Source: Mesotaenium endlicherianum (taxonomy: Eukaryota; Streptophyta; Zygnematophyceae; Zygnematales; Mesotaeniaceae). Taken from it: DNA of 64,000 nt. Below the pieces are notes generated by a model. It was given only the letters and a program-made list of their open reading frames with translations. It searched no databases and was not told where the DNA came from. A program made the position numbers and the translations under genes. The stretch lies in the NCBI GenBank assembly GCA_009602735.1, contig WELA01006964.1, forward strand, positions 24,967 through 88,966, given 5' to 3'. Within the stretch, counting starts at the first letter, position 1. Every line of letters begins with the position of its first letter. Positions 45,781 through 57,261 of the stretch are shown piece after piece.

Positions 45781-47640
45781 AAAAAAGCCACATGGTTCCT
45801 ACAATGAAAAAGATTAGGTTGAGGACGATCAAGGTGATGAGTATGAGTACTAGTTTAATGCTATACAGTCTAGAGGGAGAGGTGGATACTTTTGGGATAT
45901 AATCTATTTGCTACCATTGCCAGCAGCCGGGTCACTACAGAGAGCAATGTCCGGTCAAGCACCTTCCAAAGGTCGAGAGAAAGGACCAACCTTAAAAAGA
46001 CAGCAACAGTAAGTAATCCAGTCTACTGTGAGGATGCTAGAGATAGGGAGTCGTCACTAGCTGCCCTCGTAGCAGGTATTATGGGTCCTGCTGAACTAGA
46101 TTCACTATGCATGCCTGACAAACAGATAAAGGAGACCATCAGCAATATAACTTTCCAGAGAGTGCACACTCTGGATGATCTTGTTCCACCTGATGTCCAA
46201 CATTTCGAAAGTCAAGAAAAGTCAGTCCCCCCTATTCTACTGCATTGTATGATTAGAGTCCCTAAGTCTCCTTTAGATGTGCTAGGGGAGTCCTTAACTC
46301 ACTCTGAGGGCATTGACAATCCGGTGTTCCTCTAGTTACCTCAGGAGTTTGCTGACATCCTGTCACAAGTCCAACGCAATCTGCACAAAGCCCAACAAAA
46401 TCAACAAAAATATGCTAATCAACACCGTCGGGAGCTGACATTTTCAAAGGGCGATGTGGTCAAATTGCATTCTCAACACCTGTACCTGCCTGGTGTGGTC
46501 AAGAAAAAGCTTGGTCCGATTTGGGTCGGTCCATATTTGGTGGTGCGCCGTGTTGGGTATGTCAGCGGAATACAAGAGTCACCTCGTCTTTAATGTCTCT
46601 TTCCTGGAACCATACATCAAAGGTGACACACTGTTTACAGGTCGGCTACCTGTCCAACCGGGACCGCTCCCCGTTCTACGGGAAGGTGAACCTGAGGAAT
46701 ATGAGGTTGATGAGATTTTAGAAGCTCGCTGTGTCCGTCGATCATCTAAATATGTCATGAAATCTGTGGTCCGATGGAAACGCTACGATGCCTCTGGGGA
46801 CACCTGGGAATTTAAGAACCATTTTACCAATGCCGAAGGGGCGTTAGAACGGTTTTACCTTCGAGAGGTTGGGACACCTCCCTAACTGTCATTTTAATTG
46901 ACATGGGACGGTGACAGGAGGTCTGTCTCCATTTAAGTTGGAGGGGAAATGTGGCCAAATGTGGCCTAAAGTGACAGTTAGTGACAGAAAGTGACAGTAA
47001 TTGACAGGGAGTGACGGTTGTGACAGGCAGCCCAGTGAGAGTTGAAACAGGCAAGCCACCTACACATTAAGTTGGAGGGAGTGAGATAAACATCCCGGAA
47101 TCTAGCCGATTGCCGATTGCCTTCGCATATCCATCCTCCACACTCAACTGCGCTCACACTCACTTCTCTTTCAAGCACACTCGCACTTTCAATTTATTTA
47201 CACCAGGTATTGCATGCTCTAACTCCCTCTAGCACGTTCTCCCCTGTAAAGGTATTCAATCCTGTGCATGATATCATGACTACACCAACTCCATTGTGAT
47301 ATGAATGAGCAAGATGATTCAATTGTCGAAACTCAAGAGGAGAAGAAGGGCGGACGAGGCACAGGCGGAGTACAAGGATTTCGATGGCGACATTGAATCA
47401 TCCTCGACCTCTTCTTGAGAATCAAAGTGACTCCAACTACAGCGGGAGGCTCAGAAGAGGAAGAAGGAGGAGGAACAGGCTAGGCTGAGACAGGAGGAGC
47501 AGGACAGAAAAAATGCAGAGGAAGCCAAGAAGGCGGAGGAACAAAGGTTGGCTGAGGAGAGGCGGAAGCAGCAAGCTGAGGAGGAACAGAGGAGAATCAA
47601 AAGCTAACGAGGCCAACTCTCTTATACTGAGAGATATCCG
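45781..47640 (+). pseudogene. Remainder of element C right of B
   Basis: Begins with the end of D-type gag and its zinc knuckle region (TGCTACCATTGCCAGCAG), then some protease-side sequence ([19 protein letters not shown]). Next is a chromodomain with IN tail at about 46400-46885 (LHSQHLYLPGVVKKKLG in D, EYEVDEILEARCVRRSSKYV here, GDTWEFKNHF), then a spacer with two polypurine-like blocks (46931-46951 and 47064-47084). The coiled-coil start of the extra gene follows (47301-47607), then a scrap of LTR (about 47609-47640). Strongly shortened relative to D and broken. Confidence 0.8.
46955..47035 (+). repeat. Short AGTGACAG-type repeats
   Basis: About seven imperfect copies of a GTGACAG word (AAAGTGACAGTTAGTGACAG, then AAAGTGACAG, TTGACAGGGAGTGACGG, TTGTGACAGG) in the post-pol spacer of C. 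Looser versions occur in the spacers of D (11857-11925) and D2 (18297-18335). Confidence 0.6.
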
Positions 47641-50190
47641 ATGCTGAATAGTTGCCGTACTCCCTGAGTGCGGACGGAAGCGGCTCTCAGAATAAGAAGA
47701 CATCACAGACGCCGGCAGCAATTGTACCACTTCACTGACAACACCGAGGTGCAATGGGCCTTCTAAAAACTCCCTCGTCCCTCATAAGCTCCACACAGAA
47801 TTCTTAAACTGTGTCACAGAAATATGTCAAAAAATACTAGTAATAGTATGCAGGCGTGTTCGTCTCACATACTGAGGTTGCATGCTAATAAGAAACATAG
47901 TAAATGAGCCTGTCAAGGTGTGTGATGCTGAACATGCTTGGCAAGGCAAACAGAGTTGGAATAATTTGGGCAGCATCACAAGCTTCCTCATTAATCGTCG
48001 GACGACTCAGACCCTCAGCTCACCAGAAGGTTGCTCTCTCTTTGGGGTGGAAAGCTATTATAGCTGTTGAAGCAGCACGCTCTACGCCTCGTTTTTGAGC
48101 CACTCCTTCTCTGAGGCACTGTGGGAACATGTGAAAAGGCTTGCAGAATAACTGGCAATGCGTGCAAATAGTTAGTTCTCCTTGCTGTTGTGTGGACGCC
48201 AAGGGGTAGATTAGACGTCTTGGGCGGCGTGTGGCGGCGTGCCCGACGACTGGCCCAAGAAGCCTTATCAATAGCCGTCAAATCTCAGTATATACTTCCC
48301 TTCTTTAGTATTCAGACTTTTCCCTCAGCTACTAGGTGTCCAAGGTGCACTCATCGATGCACTCTTGCAGGACTTGCAGTCACTATTTTGCTAGAAATTC
48401 TTCAGTGCTCGCTAGCCCTTTCTTACTCGTGAGGCTCTTCTCGCTCGCGCTAAGGTATGACCCCCCTTAAAAGGCCAGGTTTTTACCCTTACTTCATATC
48501 AAGTGAGAAGCATGCTTGTGTACTGCCTTTAGTGTTTAGGAAAAAGTGATCAGTCACAAATCAGGTATTAGTGTAGTATCATCATAAAAGCACGAATCAT
48601 ACTGCTTCTTTGGTTAGGACGGGCATCAGCCATATTGTGATTGGTAGGGAATGACAGACAATCATCCTAGTAACTATTGTATATCGTGCAGCCTAAAGCA
48701 CTTTGGTACAAGCACAACCATATCTATAAGAGCAAGTAAGCATCTGAAGTGACAAAAATGCACTCGATCATTAATCGTGCTCTGCACAAGAAACAGACTG
48801 CCTTGCAATCCAATTACTAACTAGCTTGTTGTATACGGAGTACGGGATAAGAACAAGCAGATGTTGGTTTCTAACCATCTTCGTTGTGACTAATCACGAA
48901 TGCTTCCTGATTTGGGAACAACTACAAGCAACTGGTCATACTTCGAAGTAGAAATCAGGTTCAGAAAAGATTTTGGAGCTGCTCAATTTACCTGGTAACA
49001 CACTGAGTAAAATCCCTGGCTAAGGCACCAGCACCGAACGCCAGCTAGTCTAGTGACACACAGTAGTGGCTTGAGCCTTAGTCCGTACACAGGCCCCATC
49101 AACTGCTATCGACTGCTATTCAAGCCCTTGGCCTAAAGCCAGGGCCACAATACACAGCCCAAGAGAGACTTCAGCTTGACTCTCAGCCAGCGCGTTCCTC
49201 AGCCAAAGCTATTTTACTAGCTTAGCCAAAGTGACACTACCAGCTCGGTCAAAGCGCTGTCAAGGCTTTTAAAACTACTACGAATTTGGCTAATTAACCA
49301 TCTAGTTTGAAAAGCTATTACCTTGTCCAAAGTATACTATGCAATACATGCTATAAGCATCAATTTAGAGCTACTAACAGGCTACGAAGACCTCTAAACT
49401 TGCCCTAAAATAGCATGCGATTCTGTCAGCATCTCATGTAAAGCAATACTGTGCTCATTGTACTTGGATCGAGATTGAAGTTAATTGCATGTGGTACAAG
49501 TGCTGTTTTGAGCTTCAGGCACCCATATTGTGGTGAAAAATTTTCAGTGCAAGTTTTATTCTAATTTATGGACTAGCTTCCAATTGGTTTGCCATCGACT
49601 GTCCCTAGACACACACACCACCTACAACAAGAAGCTTGCTTGACGACCCTTCTATGGGCTTCATGACTAGAGAAATGCTAGAATGAATGTAGTAGAGGTT
49701 AAATAAGTGTTTAGACTTAGAGGTTGAATGGTTCAAGATCCTCCCCTTCCTTCGCCCCTTGTTTTAGGAATGTACTTCACTGGTATATAAGTTGACAGCC
49801 TATGTCTCAGAAATGCTGAAGCAAACATTCCTCTCAGTGAAGAGGTTGCGTAGATGGATCAATAGTTGACAAGGTTTACACCAACAAATTAGTAGTTGAA
49901 CAAAGCAGCTGAAGGTGTGCATTGATATTACTCGTTGGCGTGAAGACAAAGTGACAACCGTGACTAAGTGATTACCAACTTCATCGCAATTGAGCGGACC
50001 TTCAACTTGTACACCTGAGACAGCTTAAAATTGGGTGTGGTGCAACTTTGTCGAACATTCTTGTCTAAGGTTCTCTAGGGAACCTTTCAACTTATTGTGG
50101 TAATATCAACCTTTGAATGCAGCAAGAGCTCCAGCGAGACACACACAGGCTGCAACGGTGGTAATTTACATTCCTAGTGAGCTTCTTCCC
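47641..50190. other. Intergenic or downstream region, no gene seen
   Basis: No frame here shows a domain or coding-like composition. Short frames at 47882-48432 overlap on both strands without homology that I recognise. The sequence is AT-moderate and free of obvious LTR or transposon ends. It lies downstream (3') of the minus-strand glycosyltransferase gene. Confidence 0.4.
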
Positions 50191-50191
50191 T

Positions 50192-50510
50192 TCACAACAA
50201 ACCATGAAAACATACAAACTCCGAAGGTTGGATAAGAGGTTCCTTACGGGCTCTTTTGGCAGCAGAGGCCATTTCGGAGCCTCTAGCCCACCACGCCACT
50301 TTTTCATCTACACCTTTAGTCGTATTGCACCAAGTGGCCTTGCGCATGATGAGCCCTCTGTAATGGCTCATCTGTACGTATCGAGCATCAGTATCTACGC
50401 CCGTAAAGTTCTTATCTTTGGGAGTAGCTGCATGAATGTTCATGAAGAGCAGATGCCTGGGGTCCACAGCAACTTTACGGTACCCATGGTAGTCGAGACA
50501 TAAGTGTGAC
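50192..50510 (-). CDS. Probable 3' exon of GT92-type glycosyltransferase gene
   Basis: The exon opens after a GTGTGCAG acceptor at about 50511 and encodes LDYHGYRKVAVDPRHLLFMN, then TGVDTDARYVQMSHYRGL and DEKVAWWARGSEMASAAKRA, reaching a stop near 50192. The pattern of K-x-x-V-x-P followed by a late HYRG motif fits the C-terminal part of GT92 (DUF23) enzymes, Golgi glycosyltransferases that include plant galactan synthases. A GTAAGG about 80 bases before the stop could be a donor, so the exact 3' end is uncertain. It links in sense with the exon at 52831-53226, across an assembly gap. Confidence 0.5.
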
Positions 50511-51191
50511 CTGCACACCAAGGGAACCAATTGAGTCACGCGAGGCCTACTACATAGCCCTCATTAAGTGCAACCATATGGAGCATGTCCGGTGATGCAA
50601 TCTTGTAGCACCCGCAAAATGACTGCTGCAAAATGCAAGTTAATTCTTGGCAAAGCACAAATAAAAGATACAAGAAAGAATCTAAAATCTGTTGCACAAT
50701 TGGTGGATGTAGGCTACTCTGCCTCGCACTGGCAGGACAATCAGGGCAATCAGAGATGAGTACAAATATGCTCCCCAATTGTGGACAGAGTTCTGTCTGG
50801 TCAGGATAACAAAATGTTCAATAGCAGTCATCGCATGCTTCTGTATCAACCCATGCTCTGCGTATTGACATGGCGACCAATGAAGGAGGGTGCTGGTCGT
50901 ATGTCAAAGAGAAGGGAAGGGGGGGAGGGAGAGGCATTAAAATGAAGGGGGGGAGGGCATACGGGTAGATAAGCTTTTTGTTGCAGAAAATTTCAGGCCA
51001 ATGAAATTGCATTCGCTCTATGGGCCAGTGACCTTCCTCGACGGTCGCTTCCGAATAGCACCAATAAGTTGACCACCAGACGGAACCAAAGCTGACATAT
51101 GAGTGCCCTGCCAGAACACGACAAGGAAGAAGCAGTGCCACCCCCCCTTCTTTTTAATGAATATCAAGCACGTGTGTGTGTGTGTATGAGT

Positions 51192-51268
<77 letters not shown>

Positions 51269-52085
51269 NNNNNNNNNNNNNNNNNNNNNNNNNNNNNNNN
51301 NNNNNNNNNNNNNNNNNNNNNNNNNNNNNNNNNNNNNNNNNNNNNNNNNNNNNNNNNNNNNNNNNNNNNNNNNNNNNNNNNNNNNNNNNNNNNNNNNNNN
51401 NNNNNNNNNNNNNNNNNNNNNNNNNNNNNNNNNNNNNNNNNNNNNNNNNNNNNNNNNNNNNNNNNNNNNNNNNNNNNNNNNNNNNNNNNNNNNNNNNNNN
51501 NNNNNNNNNNNNNNNNNNNNNNNNNNNNNNNNNNNNNNNNNNNNNNNNNNNNNNNNNNNNNNNNNNNNNNNNNNNNNNNNNNNNNNNNNNNNNNNNNNNN
51601 NNNNNNNNNNNNNNNNNNNNNNNNNNNNNNNNNNNNNNNNNNNNNNNNNNNNNNNNNNNNNNNNNNNNNNNNNNNNNNNNNNNNNNNNNNNNNNNNNNNN
51701 NNNNNNNNNNNNNNNNNNNNNNNNNNNNNNNNNNNNNNNNNNNNNNNNNNNNNNNNNNNNNNNNNNNNNNNNNNNNNNNNNNNNNNNNNNNNNNNNNNNN
51801 NNNNNNNNNNNNNNNNNNNNNNNNNNNNNNNNNNNNNNNNNNNNNNNNNNNNNNNNNNNNNNNNNNNNNNNNNNNNNNNNNNNNNNNNNNNNNNNNNNNN
51901 NNNNNNNNNNNNNNNNNNNNNNNNNNNNNNNNNNNNNNNNNNNNNNNNNNNNNNNNNNNNNNNNNNNNNNNNNNNNNNNNNNNNNNNNNNNNNNNNNNNN
52001 NNNNNNNNNNNNNNNNNNNNNNNNNNNNNNNNNNNNNNNNNNNNNNNNNNNNNNNNNNNNNNNNNNNNNNNNNNNNNNNNNNNNN

Positions 52086-52134
<49 letters not shown>
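51192..52134. repeat. Long GA microsatellite containing an assembly gap
   Basis: (AG)n at 51192-51268, 817 undetermined bases at 51269-52085, then (GA)n at 52086-52134. A short GT run (51173-51184) precedes it. Both sides are the same dinucleotide on the same strand, so the gap is probably a long GA array or a collapsed intron. Open frames spanning it are artefacts. Confidence 0.95.
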
Positions 52135-52139
<5 letters not shown>

Positions 52140-52830
52140 GGGAGGGGGGGGGAGGGGACAAACAGCGTCCTCCAACCACCCTTCACGAGCAGTAATATAT
52201 ATTGATCATTTCAGAGTATTGCAGGGTTTGGTGCTCCCTGCTGGTTTATTTGAGTCACAAAACTTGCCTTTCTGCGTGTCCTTCAACCGTGGTTTGACGT
52301 ATACCAAGCTTAAGACATGCAGATAGGGCAAGTAGTGGCCTGACTGCGGCTCGTACAATGAGTTCCATGAGCATATCCTTAGCTCTGTCATGAGACAGGG
52401 CACTCTTAAAGCACGGCACGGTTTCACAAAACTAAAGAACGTCGTTGGCACTCTGATCAATGGCGGTTGTAAGGAGGGCGGGAGAAGGCATGAGCTCAAG
52501 CAAGAAGGAGCGGAAAACTTATGGCAAGCCATGTCCCTCGTTTGTTGCTCAAAGGCGCAAGAGTTGTCACATGAGTGCCCTCCTGCAAGCTGAAGCTGAC
52601 GACTCAGGGGGCTTGCCTGCAGTGGATCCCAAGACCAAGCTCTGCAGGCCCTCACAAGTTTGACCGATCGATGCACGAGCAAACTAGGACACAGTAGGAA
52701 AATGAGCACAAGCTGCATGCGACAAGCTAAGAGATACTCCTGCTGCCCAATGCCCCCTGTACACGCTAGCGAAAATCCTGCAGCAGCCCTGACCAGCCCC
52801 AGAGCAGTTTCAGCCAGAGCAAGGTCTCAC

Positions 52831-53226
52831 CTCTGACAGCGCCTTGTCCACCCCTCCCAAGTCATACATGACAAAGTAGTCGACGCCATTGTGAATGTTG
52901 TACTCAATGAACTCATAGATCCGCCTGGCGTCCACCTGGCCGTAAATGGGCGGAGAGCAGTACACGAGCTGGTGACGGTAGGGAGCAGGGGCGGATCCTT
53001 CCCCTTCTTCAGGAGGAGGCAAGAGAGCTCCTGCATCCTCCTTGCAGAGCAGGATGGGGGTGCTGTCCACCTCCGCATAGAGCTCCCCCCCACCCGCCGC
53101 GATGCGCCTGAAGGTGCAGTTGATGAGCACGACTTCGTACGTCATGGAATGGTGCTCGCGCACGTGGATGGCTGCAGCAGCCACAGACACCCCTCCCACC
53201 TCGTTGTTGTTAAAGCCAACATTTTC
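52831..53226 (-). CDS. Exon of GT92-type glycosyltransferase (domain start)
   Basis: 132 codons between a CAGCTAG acceptor (right of 53226) and a GTGAGACC donor (52823-52830). It encodes ENVGFNNNEVGGVSVAAAAI, VREHHSMTYEVVLINCTFRR, then LVYCSPPIYGQVDARRIYEF and YFVMYDLGGVDKAL. The YC-x-x-P-x-YG ... R-x-x-E-x-x-x-Y ... F-V-x-x-D-x-GG-V pattern is the hallmark of the start of the GT92 catalytic domain in plants (YCGSSLYG ... FHDAGGV). By family it is a type II Golgi membrane enzyme that adds sugars to cell-wall polysaccharide or glycans. The specific acceptor cannot be told. The following exon with the catalytic acidic motif is not visible and may lie in the gap. Confidence 0.65.
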
Positions 53227-53831
53227 CTAGCTGAAGCAGCTGACCTCCTCTACTGTGCCGCTGCTGCAGAGACGTCACTTCCTACTGCACCTCTGTAAAG
53301 CAAAAGAGGAGCCCAACTTCTTTGAAAAGTGACCCAGGGACCTGTAACACACACGCTCTGTGGCTGCTGAAACCACCCCAGCTCACAGCATATCAAGGCC
53401 TCATACAACGGCCACTTCTGGCCCAAGTCTGAAAGGCCCACCATCACAACGGCAGTTTGTCGAGTCATCTCTTAGCAAGGGCAGGCTTGCAGCAGACTGT
53501 TGTAGGTCAGGATTTTGGGTTCTTTAAATTAGCTCAGGGTACTGTATGAATAACCCTAGGGTAGGGGGCCAGTGCCTAGGAATCTGGAGCTTTAGAGAAC
53601 CCCCCAGGGGCCAAAAGGCTAAGGCTCTAGGGACTTTCTGGAGGGCTTACTTCGAAGGTGGGGGGGCGGGAAGCCGCCTGAACATATATTGCAGAATCTC
53701 ATGCAATTTTTTTATATCCCCATGGTCTTTGCAACTATCTCTCCAAAGTAATTGTCTGCAGGCAAAGCTGGGCAGACAGCGAGTGCCCTCTGCCACAATG
53801 AGTCAAAGCCAAAAAAGAAGTGTCCACTTAC

Positions 53832-53938
53832 GTTCGGATGCTGCATACATGGGGTTGCCCCCATGAGGCAGCCAAGTGCAGGCCCCGTAGCGGATGAGAC
53901 CATGCCTCTTGTAAGACGCCATGCCTATGCCCATGAAG
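53832..53938 (-). CDS. Possible upstream exon of the same gene
   Basis: 107 bp bounded by a GTGCAG acceptor and a GTAAGT donor. One frame reads GIGMASYKRHGLIRYGACTW then LPHGGNPMYAASE. The splice sites and gene order fit the GT92 locus, but I cannot align these residues to the family with certainty. Confidence 0.35.
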
Positions 53939-54294
53939 CTGCACGCATGCTTGCCCAGTGACGGTAGCTCTCATGAGTGCCTCCCGTGCGAGTGTGCACA
54001 AGCGTACACCACCTCGACTACAAGTCAGACCGGCGCAAGTCTAGAATCAGTTTACTCCTGAAATTTACCTACAGTTCTGAGCGCCCCAAAATATGAAGCA
54101 GCTGCTACCATTCAATGTCACCTTGAGGAACGCCATTTCATAAACATTGAAGTATGAGCACCTTATTCACATGGTAAGAAGCCAGGGCATCGCAAACGCG
54201 TCACATCCCCGTACGTGCCAGTCATGACTATTTCCCGAGCCCATAGAACCCACTGTTACGCGACCAAAGCTCGCAACCAAGCGAGAGGCTGACC

Positions 54295-54418
54295 TCTTTT
54301 GGCCTGTTCTGTAGCCGCTGAATTTGAGAAAGTTGACCACAGCCTGTGGGTGGCGTTCAAACACCTCGTCATCCTGACATGGAACATCCCCAGTGTACCG
54401 AAAATATCCCAGAAGCAT
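54295..54418 (-). CDS. Possible upstream exon of the same gene
   Basis: The minus strand reads GYFRYTGDVPCQDDEVFERH then PQAVVNFLKFSGYRTGQK before a GTCAGCC donor-like site. The composition is protein-like and the orientation matches the GT92 exons. Both the boundaries and the membership are inference. Confidence 0.3.
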
Positions 54419-55008
54419 ATATGAGACTAGAAAAACTTCCTACATTCTCCAAACTTGTTCGTGAATTAAAATCTTACCGCTGAACAGACCGTAGTCACCC
54501 GTGTATTGTGGTGATGATGATGCTGCTTTATTAAGACCCCTTTCTTTCCTTTCTATAAACGGAAGACATTAAGACAGTACAAACAGCAACTCTTTTGCTT
54601 AAATCATGCACAATGTGGTCCCGCTGTAGCAACTGACGTGGGGCAGGTGCCAATATGTACCTGAGTCATGACTTTATTGGCGGCTGCTACAGCTTCCGGC
54701 CACCCTCCATCTGTTTATGATGAGTTGGTATCGGTCATAAGTGATACTTGGTTCCTTCAAGCAACCATTTGTTCTGTATTCAGGACATGCTACATGAAGT
54801 CCACGATTTGACACTCATGCACATCATTATATATCCTGCCTACATGCTGGTACAATCATGGATCATAACGACAATTAACGTAGAGTGTTTCTCCCTTTTG
54901 CTCAAATCGGTCCAATCAGGTTGACTCTACTCATGAAGAATTATTCCCATTTCTTCCAACCAAAACCAACCACTTCAGGAAGGAGTGAAGCCTCTGAAAC
55001 TTTACTCC

Positions 55009-55230
55009 CGTTAGGTCCAGAATGAAGAAAGGGCTTGCATTCAGCTTACTTTCTGTCGACGTCTTGACCGGACGTCCTTCACAGTCAACGCCCACAATTC
55101 TTTGTGAAAACTCAAGCTCAGCATTAACACTATATATTCGACTATTGCCATCATATGGTGAAGAGATTTTAGCGAAACCATCTGGTACAAAGAAGAGCAA
55201 GACACCTAAGAGCAATTTCACAGCGATCAT
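55009..55230 (-). CDS. Possible first exon with membrane anchor (GT92 locus)
   Basis: The minus strand reads MIAVKLLLGVLLFFVPDG, a hydrophobic segment of about 14 residues after one Lys, then SPYDGNSRIYSVNAELEFSQ and RIVGVDCEGRPVKTSTESKL. This would suit a signal anchor of a type II Golgi enzyme and a luminal stem. A GTAAAG donor-like site lies near 55008. Assignment to the GT92 gene rests only on position and strand. Confidence 0.3.
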
Positions 55231-56470
55231 TGAATCTTTGTTGTCACCACTTACAACTACGTTGCAGACATCCTCGCTACATAGGGGAGGTCAATACAGG
55301 CTTTATCAAGCCAGTGTGCGTGGAAAAGGTGGGTATCCAAGATCGTGCCATCGATTGAAAAGTTCCGGTGTGATGGCAGGTTCATCCAGGGATGTCAATA
55401 TCTTTAGCGTTTGTGATCGGGCCTCTCGATCCGACCAAAACCAAGAGTTTTGAACATGCACCCTTTTTTGCCCTCGTGATTATACGGCATGTACTCTTCG
55501 CAGAAGGTACTTTTGGGCTGGAGGAAAAAATCGAGAAACCAGATAATCTGATATAGTAAGGCAAATCATTGTGTGTATCAGGATATAGTGGGCCTAGAAG
55601 CGAGAACTTTCAGCATGATCTGAAATTTAAAAGGAACCACTTGCTCTCAACGAGTAGTAGTATCTCACTCGATGCTTTTTAAAATACCTCATCAAAGTTA
55701 TCTCCGATCGAGGGGCCTGATTGTGATCAGCTCACAGTAGAAATACAACAGGAAAAATGTCAAAAGAAAGCGCGTGGCACCGAAATGGCCCGTTCAAAAA
55801 CTGTTCGCCATTTTTCAAAAGTCGTGGACCGCTTGGAAATCATTCGAAGTCACTTGGCACCTGCATATGGCTAGCATATGGACCAAAGATGATCGATGAA
55901 ACATATTGTCAACATAACTGACACTCTCTTTTCATGGCAGACCGGTTGCAAGTTATGGAGCATATGTTCTCATCAGTGCCAAATACCTCGTACCTAAGTG
56001 GACCGCCCAAATTATTGCCAAGATTTTCCCTCTGAAACTGCCAAACCCGTCGAGAGTACTCGAATCTACTCCGAGTGTGTCATATATTGAAGCAGGTTAA
56101 CGCAAGCTATCCGAAGGACATGTGTAGAATCTGACGCGACACGTTCATGTGTAATGATGTGGATAGTCGCATACTCGTCGCTCTCCTGTGTTGAGGCTGC
56201 GAGCGCAGAAGGAAAATGACAAGGAATGGAAGTTCGAACTTCTGATCGTATTCGAGAATATGAGGATCCTCACAAGTTGTCGAACTGTCGTTCATCTACG
56301 ACTTGTCTTTTTGTAGAGGCTAATAGCGGCGCCGAACGAATTACCTGGAACTACGCTAAGAATGACTACGGGATCTCTGGTGCCCTAAAGGTCTGAGGTG
56401 ATAAGGTATTTGTTGGGATGACGTGGAGCTATGAGATTGCTATTGCTGTGTACTTCTATTATATTCCGAT
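55231..56470. other. Upstream region, nothing recognised
   Basis: No domain-bearing frame. It should contain the promoter of the minus-strand glycosyltransferase gene if 55230 is near its start, but I cannot point to a specific element. The right part may include the LTR of element H. Confidence 0.35.
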
Positions 56471-57000
56471 GTTGAGTTGTGTTGACTAGAACGGCTAGAA
56501 CTGTGTATCTAACACTACCCCCCCCCAAAAAAAAGAGGTGGAACCCGTCAATCAGGTGCGCGGACGTGGAAAGGTTTCATCCGGGTCACGTGAGCGATGT
56601 GGACGGTATGGGGGGCGGCGACCAAACAGCAGCGGTAACTTAAGCTGGAAAGTTGCTGGAGGACTTTGTAGGGACCTAACCAGTGAGTCAGGAGTTTTCT
56701 GGAAAGGCCTTTTTCTTTATTCTCGTGGTGAATAAGGCAGTGCTCGCCGATAACGAAACGGCGGCGCGTGGCAGGTTCTGGGGCCGCGGCGGCGGAACGT
56801 TTCTGAGTCTCTGTCAGATTCTTTGTAATGAAAGCGCGGAGAACGGGTAACCGGGCCTCCAGGTGGGTCTTCCAGGCGAACGCATCCTTTGTGGGGCGGC
56901 TGACAGTAGGCAGGTTGAGAGACGCGGGTAGGACGCCCTCACGACCATAGGGTGCCTGAAAATGGGAAACCTTGGTAGAGGCCTGTATCGAGGATTGTAT
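56471..57000 (-). mobile_element. Element H: 3' fragment of another LTR retrotransposon
   Basis: On the minus strand about 56540-56960 encodes an integrase C-terminal region in pieces (PYGREGVLPASLNLPT, RFVIGEHCLIHHEN, KLLTHWLGPYKVLQQLS, HTVHIAHVTRMKPFHVR). It is followed by a T/G-rich polypurine-like tract (56515-56537) and the LTR start TGTTAGATACACAG at 56514. The length of the LTR is not clear. It is a different family from B, D and F. Broken, only the 3' part remains. Confidence 0.6.
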
Positions 57001-57261
57001 GAAGCATGGGGTGGCAACTCCCCTCCAAAATTTGGGTGAAATAGCGCCCAGAATCCAAAGATTAAGGGCTGGTTTAGAGTGGGCAAAAACGAGCGATTCT
57101 ATTCAATTCGACTGTACCCGTTTGTACCCGGCGGTACAACCCGTCTACATAGTTTGAAATCTCGACCATTTTCGATGTTTAGAGTGCACTTAGGCGCGCT
57201 CCTTGCAATCCATTTCAGTCGCGCCTACAATTGAAAAACGGCTAAAAGTGAACTTCATAGA

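Larger units (their letters stand above)
25446..47640 (+). mobile_element. Element C: degraded D-family chromovirus in three pieces, hosting F and B
   Basis: Pieces are 25446-26033 (most of the 5' LTR), 38224-39287 (LTR end, priming site, leader, first part of gag) and 45781-47640 (gag end, a little protease-side sequence, chromodomain, spacer, start of the extra gene, a scrap of LTR). F sits in the LTR and B in gag. Without its guests C is much shorter than D, because most of pol is absent, so it is a defective derivative with many breaks. It must predate both F and B. Confidence 0.85.

Noticed and set aside
51018-52326. Long open frames of 333-385 residues on both strands
   Set aside because: They run through 817 undetermined bases and GA repeats, and read as RE or LS dipeptides. 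They are artefacts of the gap.
52206-52718. 170-residue minus-strand frame as the next GT92 exon
   Set aside because: No GT92-like residues or convincing splice sites. It is Cys/Ser/Leu-rich and probably intron.
53250-53468. Minus-strand 72-residue frame as a GT92 exon
   Set aside because: It is protein-like but lies directly upstream of the acceptor at 53227, where intron sequence is expected, and I saw no clear donor and acceptor pair to place it.
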